Part shown: positions 1 to 10,439 of the stretch, one piece after another
Layout of the letters: each line of letters begins with the position of its first letter
Position numbering within the stretch: the first letter of the stretch is position 1
Origin: Flagellimonas pelagia
GTDB lineage: Bacteria > Bacteroidota > Bacteroidia > Flavobacteriales > Flavobacteriaceae
Direction of reading: 5' to 3'
Length of the DNA stretch: 64,000 nt
Assembly (NCBI RefSeq): GCF_003584135.1
Contig: NZ_QXFI01000026.1
Span: 496,001 to 560,000 of the forward strand
Translations under genes and position numbers: made by a program
Notes under the pieces: model-generated
The model's input: only the letters and a program-made list of their open reading frames with translations
Told to the model about the DNA's origin: nothing
Database searches by the model: none

Positions 1-27
1 GTGCTTTGCAATCATTTTAATCGAAGA

Positions 28-1311
28 TCAAAGATCGTATTGTTTAATCTTTCGGTAAAGGGTTCTTTCCGAAATGCCCAATTCATTCGCTGCCGCTTTT
101 CTTTTACCGCGGTTGCGTTCCAAGGATTTTTTGATCAATTCGATTTCCTTCTCCTGTAAAGATAAGGTTTCTTCCTCTTGGATTTCTTCGGCAAAATGAT
201 AGCGGTCCTCTTGGGGCTGTATGGCAGTAGCTGCAGACGTTGCCTCCATCACCGGTTCTGGGAGTCCCAAAACTTCGGTTGCCACATTTTCTTCAAGATC
301 AATGTCCTCTTCCTCTTCATGACTGCCGTAAATTTTGCGGATCAAATTTTCGTTTTCCTTCTGCACTTTAGAGGTATCGTTGTCCTTCAACAATTCCAAG
401 GTCAGTTTTTTGAGGTCGTTCAGGTCACTTTTCATATCGAAAAGAACCTTGTATAGAATTTCCCGTTCGTTACTGAAATCACTTTCTTTTTTGGGTTGAC
501 CTACCACGGCAGGTAAATTGGAACCCGCGGCATCGGGCAGATAGCTGTTCAAAGTGGCTGCGGAAATGGTACGGTTTTCTTCCAATACTGAAATCTGTTC
601 GGCAATGTTCCGCAACTGTCTGATGTTCCCGGGCCAGTGATATTTTAGCAACAAATGCACGGCATCATCTTCCAGACGGATGGTGGGCATTTTGTATTTC
701 TGTCCAAAATCCGAAGCGAATTTACGGAACAACAAATGGATGTCCTCACGTCTTTCCCTTAACGGCGGAATATGGATTTCAACGGTGCTCAACCTATAAT
801 AAAGGTCTTCCCTGAATTTTTCCTTTTTGATGGCCTCGAACATGTTGATGTTGGTCGCGGCCACAATGCGAACATCGGTCTTTTGCACTTGCGAAGACCC
901 CACTTTTAGGAATTCCCCATTTTCCAATACACGGAGCAAACGTACCTGTGTGGTGAGGGGTAGTTCCCCTACCTCGTCCAAAAAGATGGTCCCGCCGTCG
1001 GCTACCTCAAAATAACCGCTTCGGGTTTGGGTGGCCCCGGTAAAGGCCCCCTTTTCGTGTCCGAAAAGTTCACTGTCTATGGTGCCCTCGGGAATGGCCC
1101 CGCAGTTTACCGCAATATATTTGGCATGTTTTCGGTGCGAAAGGGAATGAATGATCTTAGGGATGGATTCTTTTCCCACACCACTTTCCCCGGTCACCAA
1201 AACCGAGATGTCCGTTGGCGCCACCTGAATGGCTTTTTCTATGGCCCGGTTGAGTTTTACATCGTTACCGATGAGCTCGAACCGTTGTTTTATGGATTGT
1301 ACACTTTCCAT
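28..1311 (-). CDS. Sigma-54-dependent transcriptional activator, AAA+ and Fis HTH, no receiver domain
   Basis: A 427-residue activator of sigma-54 RNA polymerase. The AAA+ domain begins almost at the N-terminus: Walker A GESGVGKE at 41-48, the sigma-54-contacting GAFTGA loop at 88-93, and a Walker B segment with FLDEVGELP near 110. After the AAA+ domain comes a low-complexity acidic linker (about 270-385) and a Fis-type helix-turn-helix at the C-terminus with ISERTLYRKIKQ. There is no receiver, GAF or PAS domain, so activity must be controlled by expression or by a partner. It lies 97 bp downstream of miaB on the same strand, an arrangement familiar in Bacteroidetes. Its targets cannot be read from the window. 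Confidence 0.93.
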   Translation of the reverse strand: MESVQSIKQRFELIGNDVKLNRAIEKAIQVAPTDISVLVTGESGVGKESIPKIIHSLSHRKHAKYIAVNCGAIPEGTIDSELFGHEKGAFTGATQTRSGYFEVADGGTIFLDEVGELPLTTQVRLLRVLENGEFLKVGSSQVQKTDVRIVAATNINMFEAIKKEKFREDLYYRLSTVEIHIPPLRERREDIHLLFRKFASDFGQKYKMPTIRLEDDAVHLLLKYHWPGNIRQLRNIAEQISVLEENRTISAATLNSYLPDAAGSNLPAVVGQPKKESDFSNEREILYKVLFDMKSDLNDLKKLTLELLKDNDTSKVQKENENLIRKIYGSHEEEEDIDLEENVATEVLGLPEPVMEATSAATAIQPQEDRYHFAEEIQEEETLSLQEKEIELIKKSLERNRGKRKAAANELGISERTLYRKIKQYDL

Positions 1312-1362
1312 TTTCTATGATGCCTGCAACTGCAGGAGTCTTTTCTCTTTTGCATTCCGAAT

Positions 1363-1387
1363 TTCACTTCGACTACGCTCAGTGAAC
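1363..1387. repeat. Small dispersed inverted repeat (TTCACT...AGTGAA)
   Basis: Between miaB and the sigma-54 activator sits a short hairpin with arms TTCACT and AGTGAA around the core TCGACTACGCTC. Near-identical elements are scattered between genes in many bacterial genomes, Bacteroidetes included. Only this copy was noticed in the window, so the repeat status rests on recall, not on copies seen here. Confidence 0.4.
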
Positions 1388-1408
1388 AAACCGGATAACA
1401 AAAAGTGG

Positions 1409-2872
1409 TTAATTATTTTTTGAGTACCCCACAGCCTCACCGATCAAGGTGGCCGAAGTACATTCATTGATCTTTACGTTGACAAAATCGCCCACTTGGT
1501 AGTGTTCCTTTGGAAATACCACCACAGTGTTCTGCGAATTTCGACCCATCCAGTGGGCGTCGGATTTTTTGGAAGGTCCTTCGATAAGCACCTCTTCAAC
1601 CTTGCCCAAGTGTTCTTGGGTTCTGAAGTGGCTATGTTTTTGCTGCAGGTCGATGATTTCACGAAGACGTCTTTTCTTGGTTTCTTCGGGAACATCATCC
1701 TCCATTTTGCGTTCTGCCAAGGTTCCGGGTCTTTCAGAATAGGCGAACATAAAACCGAAATCGTATTTTACGTATTCCATAAGGCTCAACGTATCCTGAT
1801 GATCTTCTTCCGTCTCCGTCGGGAATCCGGTGATCATGTCTTGGCTAATGGCACAATCGGGGATCATTTTTCTGATGTTGTCGATCAGTTCAAAATATTC
1901 CTCGCGGGTGTGAAGACGGTTCATCTCCTTCAAAATCCTATTGCTACCGCTTTGAACGGGCAAATGGATGTATTTGCAGATATTGTCATATTTGGCCATG
2001 CTCTCGATTACATCCAAGGTCATGTCCTGCGGATTGGAGGTGGAGAAACGGATCCTCATCTTGGGTTGTGCCTGGGCAACCAGTTCCAAAAGCTTGGCAA
2101 AGTTTACCGAAGTGGCCTTCTGCATTTCAGTGGCTTTCTCAAAATCCTTCTTGAGTCCGCCACCATACCAAAGGTAACTGTCCACATTCTGCCCTAAAAG
2201 GGTCACTTCCTTAAAACCTCTTTCCCAAAGGTCATTTACTTCTTCCAAAATGGATTGTGGGTCGCGGCTGCGTTCACGGCCACGGGTGAAAGGCACCACA
2301 CAAAAGGTGCACATGTTGTCGCAACCTCGAGTGATGGTTACAAATGCGGTGACACCATTACTGTTCAAACGAACAGGGGCCACATCGCCGTAGGTTTCGT
2401 CCTTGGAGAGGATTACGTTCACGGCATTGCGGCCTTCATCAATTTCTTGGATCAGGTTGGGAAGGTCTTTGTAGGCATCGGGTCCCACGACCATGTCCAC
2501 AATTTTTTCCTCTTCCAGGAATTTGCTTTTCAGACGTTCGGCCATACAGCCCAATACACCCACTTTCATTCCAGGGTTGATTTTTTTAACTGCATTGAAT
2601 TTTTCCAAACGCTTGCGTACGGTCTGCTCCGCCTTTTCCCTAATGGAACAAGTGTTCACCAACACCAGATCGGCTTCTTCCAACAGTTGGGTGGTATTGA
2701 AACCTTCCTTGGCCAATATGGAGGCCACGATCTCGCTATCGGAAAAATTCATCTGACACCCATAACTTTCGATGTAAAGTTTGCGGGTGTTTTTATCATT
2801 ATGTTGAAGGGCCAAAGGAGTTCCTTGCAGGCTCTCGGTTATTATTTTCTCTACGCTTTCGTCCTTGATCAT
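1409..2872 (-). CDS. miaB: tRNA-2-methylthio-N6-dimethylallyladenosine synthase MiaB
   Basis: Radical SAM methylthiotransferase that adds the 2-methylthio group to i6A37 of tRNAs reading U-starting codons. The 487-residue length is usual for the family. The N-terminal UPF0004 domain has the three auxiliary-cluster cysteines at 39 (ESYGCQMN), 75 (NTCSIRE) and 109 (LGCMAER). The radical SAM motif CDNMCTFC supplies Cys184, Cys188 and Cys191, followed by [12 protein letters not shown]-terminal TRAM region (about 415-480) completes the domain order. The first 30 residues are a weakly conserved extension. It is transcribed ahead of the sigma-54 activator. Confidence 0.97.
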   Translation of the reverse strand: MIKDESVEKIITESLQGTPLALQHNDKNTRKLYIESYGCQMNFSDSEIVASILAKEGFNTTQLLEEADLVLVNTCSIREKAEQTVRKRLEKFNAVKKINPGMKVGVLGCMAERLKSKFLEEEKIVDMVVGPDAYKDLPNLIQEIDEGRNAVNVILSKDETYGDVAPVRLNSNGVTAFVTITRGCDNMCTFCVVPFTRGRERSRDPQSILEEVNDLWERGFKEVTLLGQNVDSYLWYGGGLKKDFEKATEMQKATSVNFAKLLELVAQAQPKMRIRFSTSNPQDMTLDVIESMAKYDNICKYIHLPVQSGSNRILKEMNRLHTREEYFELIDNIRKMIPDCAISQDMITGFPTETEEDHQDTLSLMEYVKYDFGFMFAYSERPGTLAERKMEDDVPEETKKRRLREIIDLQQKHSHFRTQEHLGKVEEVLIEGPSKKSDAHWMGRNSQNTVVVFPKEHYQVGDFVNVKINECTSATLIGEAVGYSKNN

Positions 2873-3087
2873 ATTGCTTCAATGGGGTGCAAAGATAATG
2901 CTTATTCCATTTTAGTGACAATATGGCAGTGTTTTTTAAGATTAAATTGAGGAATGCTCGAATTATATTGGGTTTTGGCAATGCATACTATTACACTAAG
3001 GTATGTTGGAGAGGTCGTAAAATTTAAGTTGAATAAAGCGCAACTTTTTGTGGAATTCCCATCTATGTGATTAAAACACAAACCGCT

Positions 3088-4338
3088 ATGAAAAAGACTC
3101 TCTTGCTTTTATTTGTCTTGAACGTATTGTTTTTCGTTTCTTGTACCGATGATAATTCGGATGACCAATATGCCGATTATATTGTAGCCAGGCCTTTGGT
3201 CATGTCCAAGACCGAATTTGCCACCAGTGTCACCATCGTTGCCCCCAAACCCATTGAAGAATCGGGAAAGGTATATACTTATGGGGACTATATTTTCATC
3301 AATGATAAATACCGTGGCATCCATATTATCAATAATAGCAATCCCCAGCAACCGGTAAAAGTGGGATTTATCAACATTCCGGGAAATATCGATATCTCCA
3401 TCAAAAATGATTACGTGTTTGCGGATAGTATGATGGATTTGGTAGTCCTTGATATTTCCGATATCAATAACATTCAGCTTGTAAATCGATTGGAAGATGT
3501 ATTGTACAACAACGTGTTTTTTCCGTTGGCCGATTTATTCGAATATGAGGACTATGATTATGACACGGAAATTATTGTAGGTTGGGAGACCACGACCGAG
3601 AGAAGATTGAAGTCGGAAGTGGAACAAAGAAACGGTGGTATTGTACTTATGGATGGGCTGGCAGCTGCCGAGTTTTCCGATAGTGGTACAGGTCAAGGAG
3701 GATCTCTGGCCCGTTTCAAGATTGTGGATGAATACCTGTATGCCGTGGATAGCCATAATATCAACGTTTTTGATATTTCCGATTTGGACAGTCCCCAAGA
3801 TTTGGAAGATGTGTATGCTGGATTTGACATCGAGACCATTTTCAATCAGGGCAACTATTTGTTTTTGGGTAGTATGCGGGGTATGTATATTTATGATATT
3901 ACTTCGCCAGCTACCCCAACATTGGTTTCAGAATTTGAACATGGGACCGCTTGTGATCCCGTGGTGGTGGATGGGGATTATGCCTTTGTTACCTTACGGG
4001 GTGGTAATATGTGTGGCGCAACGGAAAGTGGACTTTTCATTGTGGACCTAACCAATATAGAAAGTCCGGTACTTGCCGAATCCTATCCTTTGGATGGTCC
4101 TTTTGGTTTGGGGATAAAGGACGAAAAACTCTTTGTTTGCGATGGGGCTTCCGGTCTGAAAGTCTATGATAAAACCGATATCCATAATCTTCAGGAATTG
4201 AACCATTTTGAGGACATTGTCACCTTTGATGTGATTCCTTTGGAAAGTCATTTGATCATGGTGGGAGACGGAGTCCTGTATCAATATGAATATTTGGATA
4301 ACAATATTAAACTGTTGAGCCAGATCGGTTTGGATTAA
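3088..4338 (+). CDS. LVIVD-repeat lipoprotein
   Basis: An exported lipoprotein of 416 residues predicted to form a beta-propeller from LVIVD-type repeats. I start it at the ATG giving MKKTLLLLFVLNVLFFVSC, a classic lipoprotein signal whose lipobox cysteine is residue 19. An in-frame GTG seven codons upstream is less likely. Repeated strands of the type VVLDISDINNIQLV, INVFDISDLDSPQDL, MYIYDITSPATPTLV and LFIVDLTNIESPVLA mark at least five blades. The function of LVIVD proteins is not established; they are surface or periplasmic and often bind ligands. The gene is monocistronic and followed by a strong hairpin terminator. Confidence 0.85.
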   Translation: MKKTLLLLFVLNVLFFVSCTDDNSDDQYADYIVARPLVMSKTEFATSVTIVAPKPIEESGKVYTYGDYIFINDKYRGIHIINNSNPQQPVKVGFINIPGNIDISIKNDYVFADSMMDLVVLDISDINNIQLVNRLEDVLYNNVFFPLADLFEYEDYDYDTEIIVGWETTTERRLKSEVEQRNGGIVLMDGLAAAEFSDSGTGQGGSLARFKIVDEYLYAVDSHNINVFDISDLDSPQDLEDVYAGFDIETIFNQGNYLFLGSMRGMYIYDITSPATPTLVSEFEHGTACDPVVVDGDYAFVTLRGGNMCGATESGLFIVDLTNIESPVLAESYPLDGPFGLGIKDEKLFVCDGASGLKVYDKTDIHNLQELNHFEDIVTFDVIPLESHLIMVGDGVLYQYEYLDNNIKLLSQIGLD

Positions 4339-4360
4339 TAGGATTTCTTGAAAATTAAAA

Positions 4361-4385
4361 ACGCCCTTATAAAGGGCGTTTTTTT
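4361..4385. terminator. Rho-independent terminator after the LVIVD gene
   Basis: Stem ACGCCCTT/AAGGGCGT with a 3-nt loop, followed by a run of T and preceded by a run of A. It can serve both the plus-strand LVIVD gene and the converging VPS10-like gene. Confidence 0.85.
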
Positions 4386-4405
4386 ATTATTCCACATGGT
4401 TTGGG

Positions 4406-7400
4406 TTATTCTATAGATATCATTTTGATGTGGTTTTCCTCCACTTTTTCATTGATGGCCGTAGCGTGCTTTTTAACCAAAGTATTTAAAGCATTGATCT
4501 GTACGTCCAACTCTTTGGTGACTTCCCCAAAAAATTCCTGGGCTTGTTTGGTGGGCCGTTGATCACCACGCTGTGAATCTGCCAATAGGAAAGCAAGTCT
4601 ATTGTTAATTCGGATTCCAAAGTTTACAGGATCTTGACTACTTTGGTTTTTGGTCATGTGGATATTGTTTTCGATAATGGAAAGCTCCGATTCAAAAGTG
4701 TCCACCAAATTTTTGATCTCGGCATTATCCGTAGTCTTTTCCTTGAGATAGGCCAAATCCTTCTTAATGTCACGGATGTTGATGATAGTCTTGTTTGCCC
4801 GGGTAACTTGGTCCCGAACTTTCATCAAAAAATCAAATTGTTGTTGAAAATTATCCTGCGTAAGGGGAATGCGCGGGTCTTTTTGAATGGAGAAAGTCTG
4901 TTCCATGGTGGTCCCGTTATAGGTCAAACGTACTTTGTAATCGCCAGGAACAACCTTTGGACCTACATTGGGGGATGAATAAAAGATCATTCCCTTAAAT
5001 TCTTCATACCCTGGATGCCTCATGTTCCACACCATGCGGTTACCTCCCTTTTTCACTTCCAATTTTTGGGTGGATGATGGTTTCATCTTATCAGGTGACG
5101 CCGTGTTAGCATAGCTTCGGATAAGGGTGCCGTCCATTTCCAAAATATCCAAAGAGACCTTGTCGCCATCCTTCAAATCCTTCAAGTAGAAATTGATAAT
5201 GGCGCCATTCGGATGGTTTTCACCTACCAATTTGGTGTCCGGTTCCTGCCAACCGCCACCTTGGTGCATACGGTAAGCCATATCGGGTTTGTAAAGATAA
5301 AATTCACTGTTCTTGACTTCGTCCGAAAGTTGGTGTAACGGGGTAAGGTCATCGATCATCCAAAAACTTCTGCCATGTGTGGCGGCAATAAGATCATTGT
5401 CCCTTAAATGAAGGTCCCTGATAGAGGTAATGGGCAAATTCAACTGAAAAGGAACCCACGATTCTCCATCATCAAAAGAAATGAACATGCCCCATTCGGT
5501 ACCGGCATAAAGTAAACCTTCCCTGGTCTTGTCTGACCGGATGGCCCTTGTGTAATAATTATTGGTGATACCGTTTGTTATCAATTTCCATGTTTTGCCG
5601 TAGTCGTCAGTTTTGTAGAGGTAGGGTGTATAATCCCCAAACTTGTAGGAACTGGCAGCTACATAAACGGTTCCTTTTTTAAATGGACTAGGGTCGATAC
5701 AGTTGATCATGTTCAATTTGGGGGACATGGAAGCGGGAGGCGTCACATTTTCCCAAGTTACCCCATTGTCTCTTGTTACATGGATGAGGCCATCATCACT
5801 TCCAGTCCAGATCACTCCTTTTTCCAGAATGGATTCGCTGATCACAAAAACGTTGGAATAGAACTCTGCCCCTGTATTGTCTTGGGTGATGGGTCCACCG
5901 GAAGACATGATGGTTTCAGGTAGACTTCTTGATAGGTCAGGGGAAATCGTTTTCCAGGACTGACCGCCATCGGTAGTGGCATGCAGGTAATTGGAGCCCG
6001 CATAAAGGACATTGGAGTCGTGTCTACTGAAGGTGACCGGATAGTTCCAGTTAAAACGGTATTTCATGATTTCTGCCCCAGAACCTGCTGGATTGTCCGG
6101 CCACACATTGGTGGAAATGGTCTGCCCAGTGGTATGGTCCAATCGGTTCATGTATCCTTTATAGGTGCCGCCATACACCAACTGATTGTTCTTGGGATCG
6201 GGTGCCAAGTGGGCACTCTCACCTCCTGCGGTAGGTTCCCAATCCTCTTCGGTAATAGCTGCTCCAGATGAACGATGTGAAATTCTAAGAGCGGTATTGT
6301 CTTGTTGGGCACCATAAATGCGATAGGGAAAAATACTGTCCGTGGCAATGCGATAGAATTGCGCCGTGGGTTGGTTGTAATAGGTGGTCCAGTTGTTGCC
6401 ACCATCGTTCGAAATCTGTGCACCGCCATCATCTGCAATGATCATCCTTTGGTTGTTGTTGGGGTCTATCCAAAGGTCGTGGTGGTCACCATGGGGGGCA
6501 TTTTTTAAAGTGAAGGTTTTTCCGCCATCTGTGGAAACACCATAACTTACGTTCATGATCCAGACCTTGTCAATATTTTGGGTATCGGCGTAAATTCTAC
6601 TGTAATACCAAGCCCGTTGACGAAGGGCGCGGTTCTCATTGATTTTTTTCCAGGTTTTCCCGGCATCATCGGAACGGAATACACCACCATCCTTAGCTTC
6701 AATGATAGCCCAAACCCGATCAGAATCCAATGGTGAAACCGCAATGCCCACTATCCCCCAAGGAAAGCCAGGCAAGCCAGAATGTTCGGAAATATCGGCC
6801 CAAGTATCACCCCCGTCCGTACTTTTGAACATCTTACTATCCGGTCCACCACTGTCCATGCGGTACCCATTTCGTTTCATTTCCCAAGTAGCCGCATAGA
6901 GAATCCTACTATTGTTGGGGTCCATGATCAAGTCTCCAGCCCCAGCCTTATCGCTCACATATAAAACCTTTTCCCAGTTTTTGCCGCCATCCATGGAACG
7001 GTAAACACCTCGGGTCTTGTTTGGTTTCCATAAATTTCCGATGGCCGCTACATAAACGATATCCGGATTTTTAGGATGTATGCGGATACGGGCAATATGC
7101 TCGGAATCTTCCAATCCGATGAATTGCCATGTCTCACCGGCATCCATACTTTTCCAAAGTCCTTTTCCTGAGGAAACGTTACCGCGAAGGGTTTGTTCCC
7201 CTTCACCTACATACATAATGTTGGGATCAGATTCCGAAACAGCGACCGCTCCAATGGAACCACCAAAGTATCCATCGGAAATGCACTCCCAAGAGTTCCC
7301 TGCATCAGCGGATTTCCAAACGCCACCACCCGCCGTACCCATATAATATAGGTTGGGGTCATTAGGTACTCCGGTTACTGTGCCGGCACGTCCGCCTCGA

Positions 7401-7540
7401 TGTGGACCCACCATGCGCCATTCCATACCACTATAGAGGGACTGATCATAGGTTACCGTATTTTTGTTTGATTTTTTTTGTGCAAAGGTTGGATGCCAAC
7501 AGACCAAGGCAAGTGCCAAGATCAAGTAACGATGGTTCAT
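4406..7540 (-). CDS. VPS10/sortilin-like beta-propeller protein (glycosyl hydrolase-like, exported)
   Basis: A 1044-residue exported protein with a Sec signal peptide (MNHRYLILALALVCWHPTFAQ). The first two thirds are BNR/sortilin-type beta-propeller repeats with many Asp-box-like elements: SADAGNSWE, SMDAGETWQ, SMDGGKNWE, STDGGDTWA, SDDAGKTWK, TTDGGQSWK, TRDNGVTWE and FDDGESWV. The C-terminal 300 residues hold a beta-sandwich-like section and a helical coiled-coil-like tail. Databases usually call this family WD40/YVTN/BNR-like repeat-containing or VPS10 domain protein. Enzymatic activity is unproven. No T9SS sorting domain is obvious. Transcribed alone on the minus strand. Confidence 0.85.
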   Translation of the reverse strand: MNHRYLILALALVCWHPTFAQKKSNKNTVTYDQSLYSGMEWRMVGPHRGGRAGTVTGVPNDPNLYYMGTAGGGVWKSADAGNSWECISDGYFGGSIGAVAVSESDPNIMYVGEGEQTLRGNVSSGKGLWKSMDAGETWQFIGLEDSEHIARIRIHPKNPDIVYVAAIGNLWKPNKTRGVYRSMDGGKNWEKVLYVSDKAGAGDLIMDPNNSRILYAATWEMKRNGYRMDSGGPDSKMFKSTDGGDTWADISEHSGLPGFPWGIVGIAVSPLDSDRVWAIIEAKDGGVFRSDDAGKTWKKINENRALRQRAWYYSRIYADTQNIDKVWIMNVSYGVSTDGGKTFTLKNAPHGDHHDLWIDPNNNQRMIIADDGGAQISNDGGNNWTTYYNQPTAQFYRIATDSIFPYRIYGAQQDNTALRISHRSSGAAITEEDWEPTAGGESAHLAPDPKNNQLVYGGTYKGYMNRLDHTTGQTISTNVWPDNPAGSGAEIMKYRFNWNYPVTFSRHDSNVLYAGSNYLHATTDGGQSWKTISPDLSRSLPETIMSSGGPITQDNTGAEFYSNVFVISESILEKGVIWTGSDDGLIHVTRDNGVTWENVTPPASMSPKLNMINCIDPSPFKKGTVYVAASSYKFGDYTPYLYKTDDYGKTWKLITNGITNNYYTRAIRSDKTREGLLYAGTEWGMFISFDDGESWVPFQLNLPITSIRDLHLRDNDLIAATHGRSFWMIDDLTPLHQLSDEVKNSEFYLYKPDMAYRMHQGGGWQEPDTKLVGENHPNGAIINFYLKDLKDGDKVSLDILEMDGTLIRSYANTASPDKMKPSSTQKLEVKKGGNRMVWNMRHPGYEEFKGMIFYSSPNVGPKVVPGDYKVRLTYNGTTMEQTFSIQKDPRIPLTQDNFQQQFDFLMKVRDQVTRANKTIINIRDIKKDLAYLKEKTTDNAEIKNLVDTFESELSIIENNIHMTKNQSSQDPVNFGIRINNRLAFLLADSQRGDQRPTKQAQEFFGEVTKELDVQINALNTLVKKHATAINEKVEENHIKMISIE

Positions 7541-7700
7541 TTTAAAGAGGTTTAGCTAGTTATTGTCTTTAAAAATACTAATAAATTCAGCTTCTATTTT
7601 ATTCCCTGACTTATAATTGTCAGTTTTCAATTTTCAAAAAGATTTTAGGTGATTTGTATCAAAATCAAAGGTTTCAAATCTTAAAGTTTAAATTTTAATA

Positions 7701-7708
7701 TACTTTTG
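7701..7708 (+). promoter_or_regulatory. Putative -7 element of the topA promoter
   Basis: TACTTTTG matches the Bacteroidetes -7 consensus TAnnTTTG and lies 20 bp before the topA ATG. No clear -33 TTTG is seen at the expected distance, so this rests on the -7 element alone. Confidence 0.5.
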
Positions 7709-7727
7709 TTACCACAAAACCCTGTGC

Positions 7728-10211
7728 ATGCCAAAGAATTTAGTTATTGTAGAGTCCCCTGCAAAGGCAAAGACCATAGAGCGATTCCTAGGAAAAGATT
7801 ATCAAGTTGAGTCAAGTTTCGGCCACATCGTAGACCTTCCTTCAAAGGAATTGGGAGTGGATGTGGAGAACGATTTCAAGCCAAAATATACCGTAGACAA
7901 AGAGAAGAAAACCTTGGTGAAAAAACTCAAGGACCTTGCACAAAAAGCCGATGTGATCTGGCTGGCCAGTGATGAGGACCGCGAGGGAGAGGCTATTTCT
8001 TGGCACTTGGCGGAAGAATTGAAGTTGGATAAGAGCAAGACCAAAAGGATTGTTTTCAACTCCATTACCAAATCTGCCATTCAAAAGGCCATTGAAAATC
8101 CCAGGGATATCAACTACAATTTGGTAAATGCTCAACAGGCCCGAAGGGTCTTGGACCGCTTGGTGGGTTATGAACTTTCCCCGGTGCTTTGGAAAAAGGT
8201 AAAACCAGGGCTTTCGGCAGGTAGGGTACAGTCCGTTGCCGTGCGTTTGATCGTGGAACGCGAACGGGAGATTGAGGGATTCACCCCTGAAGCATCATTT
8301 CGTGTAAAGGCAGAATTCAAAACGGACGGCGGGAATGTTTTTGCTGCCAAGTTAAACAATACCTTCCCGACCAAGGCGGCTGCCGAGGCTTTTTTGAAAA
8401 ATAATATCGGCGCTGATTTTGCGGTTGCCGATTTGGCCAAAAGACCGGCCAAAAAATCCCCTGCGCCACCGTTTACCACGTCGACCCTTCAACAGGAAGC
8501 ATCGCGAAAGCTATATTTTTCGGTGAGCCGTACCATGCAGGTGGCCCAACGACTCTATGAGGCCGGTTTGATCACCTACATGAGAACGGACAGTGTCAAT
8601 CTTTCCAATGAAGCCCTTTCTGCGGCTAAGGATGCGATTATACAGAGTTATGGTGATGAGTATAGCCAAGTGCGAAACTTTACAGGAAAGACCAAAGGTG
8701 CCCAAGAGGCCCACGAGGCCATTCGCCCTACCGATATGAAGTTGCAGTCCCCATCATTGGAGCGGGACCAGGCCAAGCTTTATGAATTGATCTGGAAGAG
8801 GACGCTTGCTTCGCAAATGAGTGATGCGGAACTGGAGCGTACCAATGTGAAGATTAAGGCCAGTACCCACGACGAGGAATTTACTGCTAATGGAGAGGTG
8901 ATCAAGTTTGACGGGTTTCTTAAGGTATATCTAGAAGGAACCGATGATGAGGACAATGTGGAGGAACAAGAAGGCATGTTGCCTGCCCTTCGTGTGGGCG
9001 AGGCACTTCAAAATATATACATCTCTGCAACAGAAAGGTTTACCAGACCACCGTATCGTTACACAGAAGCTTCTTTGGTGAAAAAGTTGGAAGAATTGGG
9101 TATCGGAAGACCGTCTACCTATGCGCCTACCATTTCCACTATCCAAAATAGGGGCTATGTGGAAAAAGGCAGTGTTGAAGGAACGGAGCGAAAATATGTT
9201 CAGATGGTTTTGGAATCCGGGAAACTCTCGGAACAAAAACTCTCTGAAATGGTGGGGTCGGATAAAGGAAAATTGGTTCCCACGGACATAGGAATGATCG
9301 TAAATGACTTTTTGGTGAACCATTTCACCAAGATTCTCGATTATAACTTTACCGCTCAGGTAGAAGAAGATTTTGATGAGATTGCCGCCGGCGAAGAGGA
9401 TTGGCAACAAATGATGAAAAACTTTTACAAGGATTTTCATCCGAACGTACAGGAGGTTGAGGAAACTGCTGAGCGTGCCAGTGGTGAACGGGTATTGGGT
9501 GTAGATCCCAAAACGGGGCGACAGGTATCCGTAAGGTTGGGTCGCTTTGGCCCGATGGTGCAGATAGGAACGGTGGACGAGGAAGAAAAACCGCAGTTCG
9601 CCAGTTTACTGCCCGAACAGTCCATCGGTACCATCACTTTTGAAGAAGCCATGGAACTTTTCCAATTGCCAAGAAAGCTTGGAGTGCATAAAGGTGAAGA
9701 AGTGGAGGCCAATGTGGGCCGATATGGTCCTTATGTACGTTTCGGTAAAAAATTCATTTCCCTGGATCAAGGCGAAAGTGCTTTCGATGTAGATTTGGCA
9801 CGGGCTATTGAATTGATCCAGGAAAAAGAAAAAGCCGATGCGCCTATTGCCACTTACGAAGGTAAAGAGGTGACCAAGGGAAAGGGAAGGTTTGGTCCTT
9901 TCATCAAATGGGACGGCATGTTCATCAACGTGAACAAAAAATACGACTTTGATCATCTGTCACAGGCCGATGTGATCGAATTGATCGAGGACAAAAAAAT
10001 AAAGGAGGCCGAGAAAGTGGTCCAAGAGTGGCCGGAGGAAAAGATTAGGATCGAAAAGGCCCGATGGGGAAGACATAATATTATAAAAGGTAGGGTAAAA
10101 GTGGAGCTTTCCAAAGATGTGGATGCCGCCAAGATGACACTGGAAGAAGCCAAGGTCCTGCTCGAAAAGAAAGCACCAAAGAAAAAAGCCAAGACAAAGG
10201 CAAAGAAATAA
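7728..10211 (+). CDS. topA: DNA topoisomerase I
   Basis: Type IA topoisomerase of 827 residues that relaxes negative supercoils. The Toprim domain begins at residue 5 with LVIVESPAKAKTIE and contains the acidic cluster SDEDREGEAI. The catalytic tyrosine is Tyr284 in GLITYMRTDS. After the core, the usual zinc ribbons are replaced by topoisomerase-C-terminal repeats marked by GRFGPMVQIG, GRYGPYVRFG and GRFGPFIKWD. The tail is lysine- and alanine-rich. This layout is typical of Bacteroidetes TopA. A very small membrane-protein gene begins one base after the stop. Confidence 0.98.
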   Translation: MPKNLVIVESPAKAKTIERFLGKDYQVESSFGHIVDLPSKELGVDVENDFKPKYTVDKEKKTLVKKLKDLAQKADVIWLASDEDREGEAISWHLAEELKLDKSKTKRIVFNSITKSAIQKAIENPRDINYNLVNAQQARRVLDRLVGYELSPVLWKKVKPGLSAGRVQSVAVRLIVEREREIEGFTPEASFRVKAEFKTDGGNVFAAKLNNTFPTKAAAEAFLKNNIGADFAVADLAKRPAKKSPAPPFTTSTLQQEASRKLYFSVSRTMQVAQRLYEAGLITYMRTDSVNLSNEALSAAKDAIIQSYGDEYSQVRNFTGKTKGAQEAHEAIRPTDMKLQSPSLERDQAKLYELIWKRTLASQMSDAELERTNVKIKASTHDEEFTANGEVIKFDGFLKVYLEGTDDEDNVEEQEGMLPALRVGEALQNIYISATERFTRPPYRYTEASLVKKLEELGIGRPSTYAPTISTIQNRGYVEKGSVEGTERKYVQMVLESGKLSEQKLSEMVGSDKGKLVPTDIGMIVNDFLVNHFTKILDYNFTAQVEEDFDEIAAGEEDWQQMMKNFYKDFHPNVQEVEETAERASGERVLGVDPKTGRQVSVRLGRFGPMVQIGTVDEEEKPQFASLLPEQSIGTITFEEAMELFQLPRKLGVHKGEEVEANVGRYGPYVRFGKKFISLDQGESAFDVDLARAIELIQEKEKADAPIATYEGKEVTKGKGRFGPFIKWDGMFINVNKKYDFDHLSQADVIELIEDKKIKEAEKVVQEWPEEKIRIEKARWGRHNIIKGRVKVELSKDVDAAKMTLEEAKVLLEKKAPKKKAKTKAKK

Positions 10212-10212
10212 T

Positions 10213-10368
10213 ATGAATAAAGTGAGAATCATTGGACTACTATTCTTATTAGTTGGAATTGCCATTCGATTTGTCCTTAAAAATGACACTATGGATTTTA
10301 TTTCTGGACTCTTAGTTGGACTCGGAATTGGATTGACCATAGTTGGGAGGATAAGTATTAAAAAATAA
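10213..10368 (+). CDS. Small two-helix membrane protein, 51 aa
   Basis: A short ORF starting one base after the topA stop and ending about 70 bp before the arginase-fold gene. The protein starts MNKVRIIGLLFLLVGIAIRF, a transmembrane helix. A polar turn (LKNDTMD) follows, then a second glycine-rich helix (FISGLLVGLGIGLTIVG), and it ends RISIKK. The helix-polar-helix pattern, co-directional placement and absence of any competing frame favour a real gene. No function can be assigned. Confidence is limited by its small size. Confidence 0.65.
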   Translation: MNKVRIIGLLFLLVGIAIRFVLKNDTMDFISGLLVGLGIGLTIVGRISIKK

Positions 10369-10439
10369 TATTTCTATTTTAGAATTGATTCAGATTTCGG
10401 AATTGAATTCAAAACAATATCATTAAGTTCAAATAAAAG

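Noticed and set aside
1496-2950. Long plus-strand ORFs opposite miaB
   Set aside because: They are antisense shadows of a clear radical SAM gene and show no domain or signal of their own.
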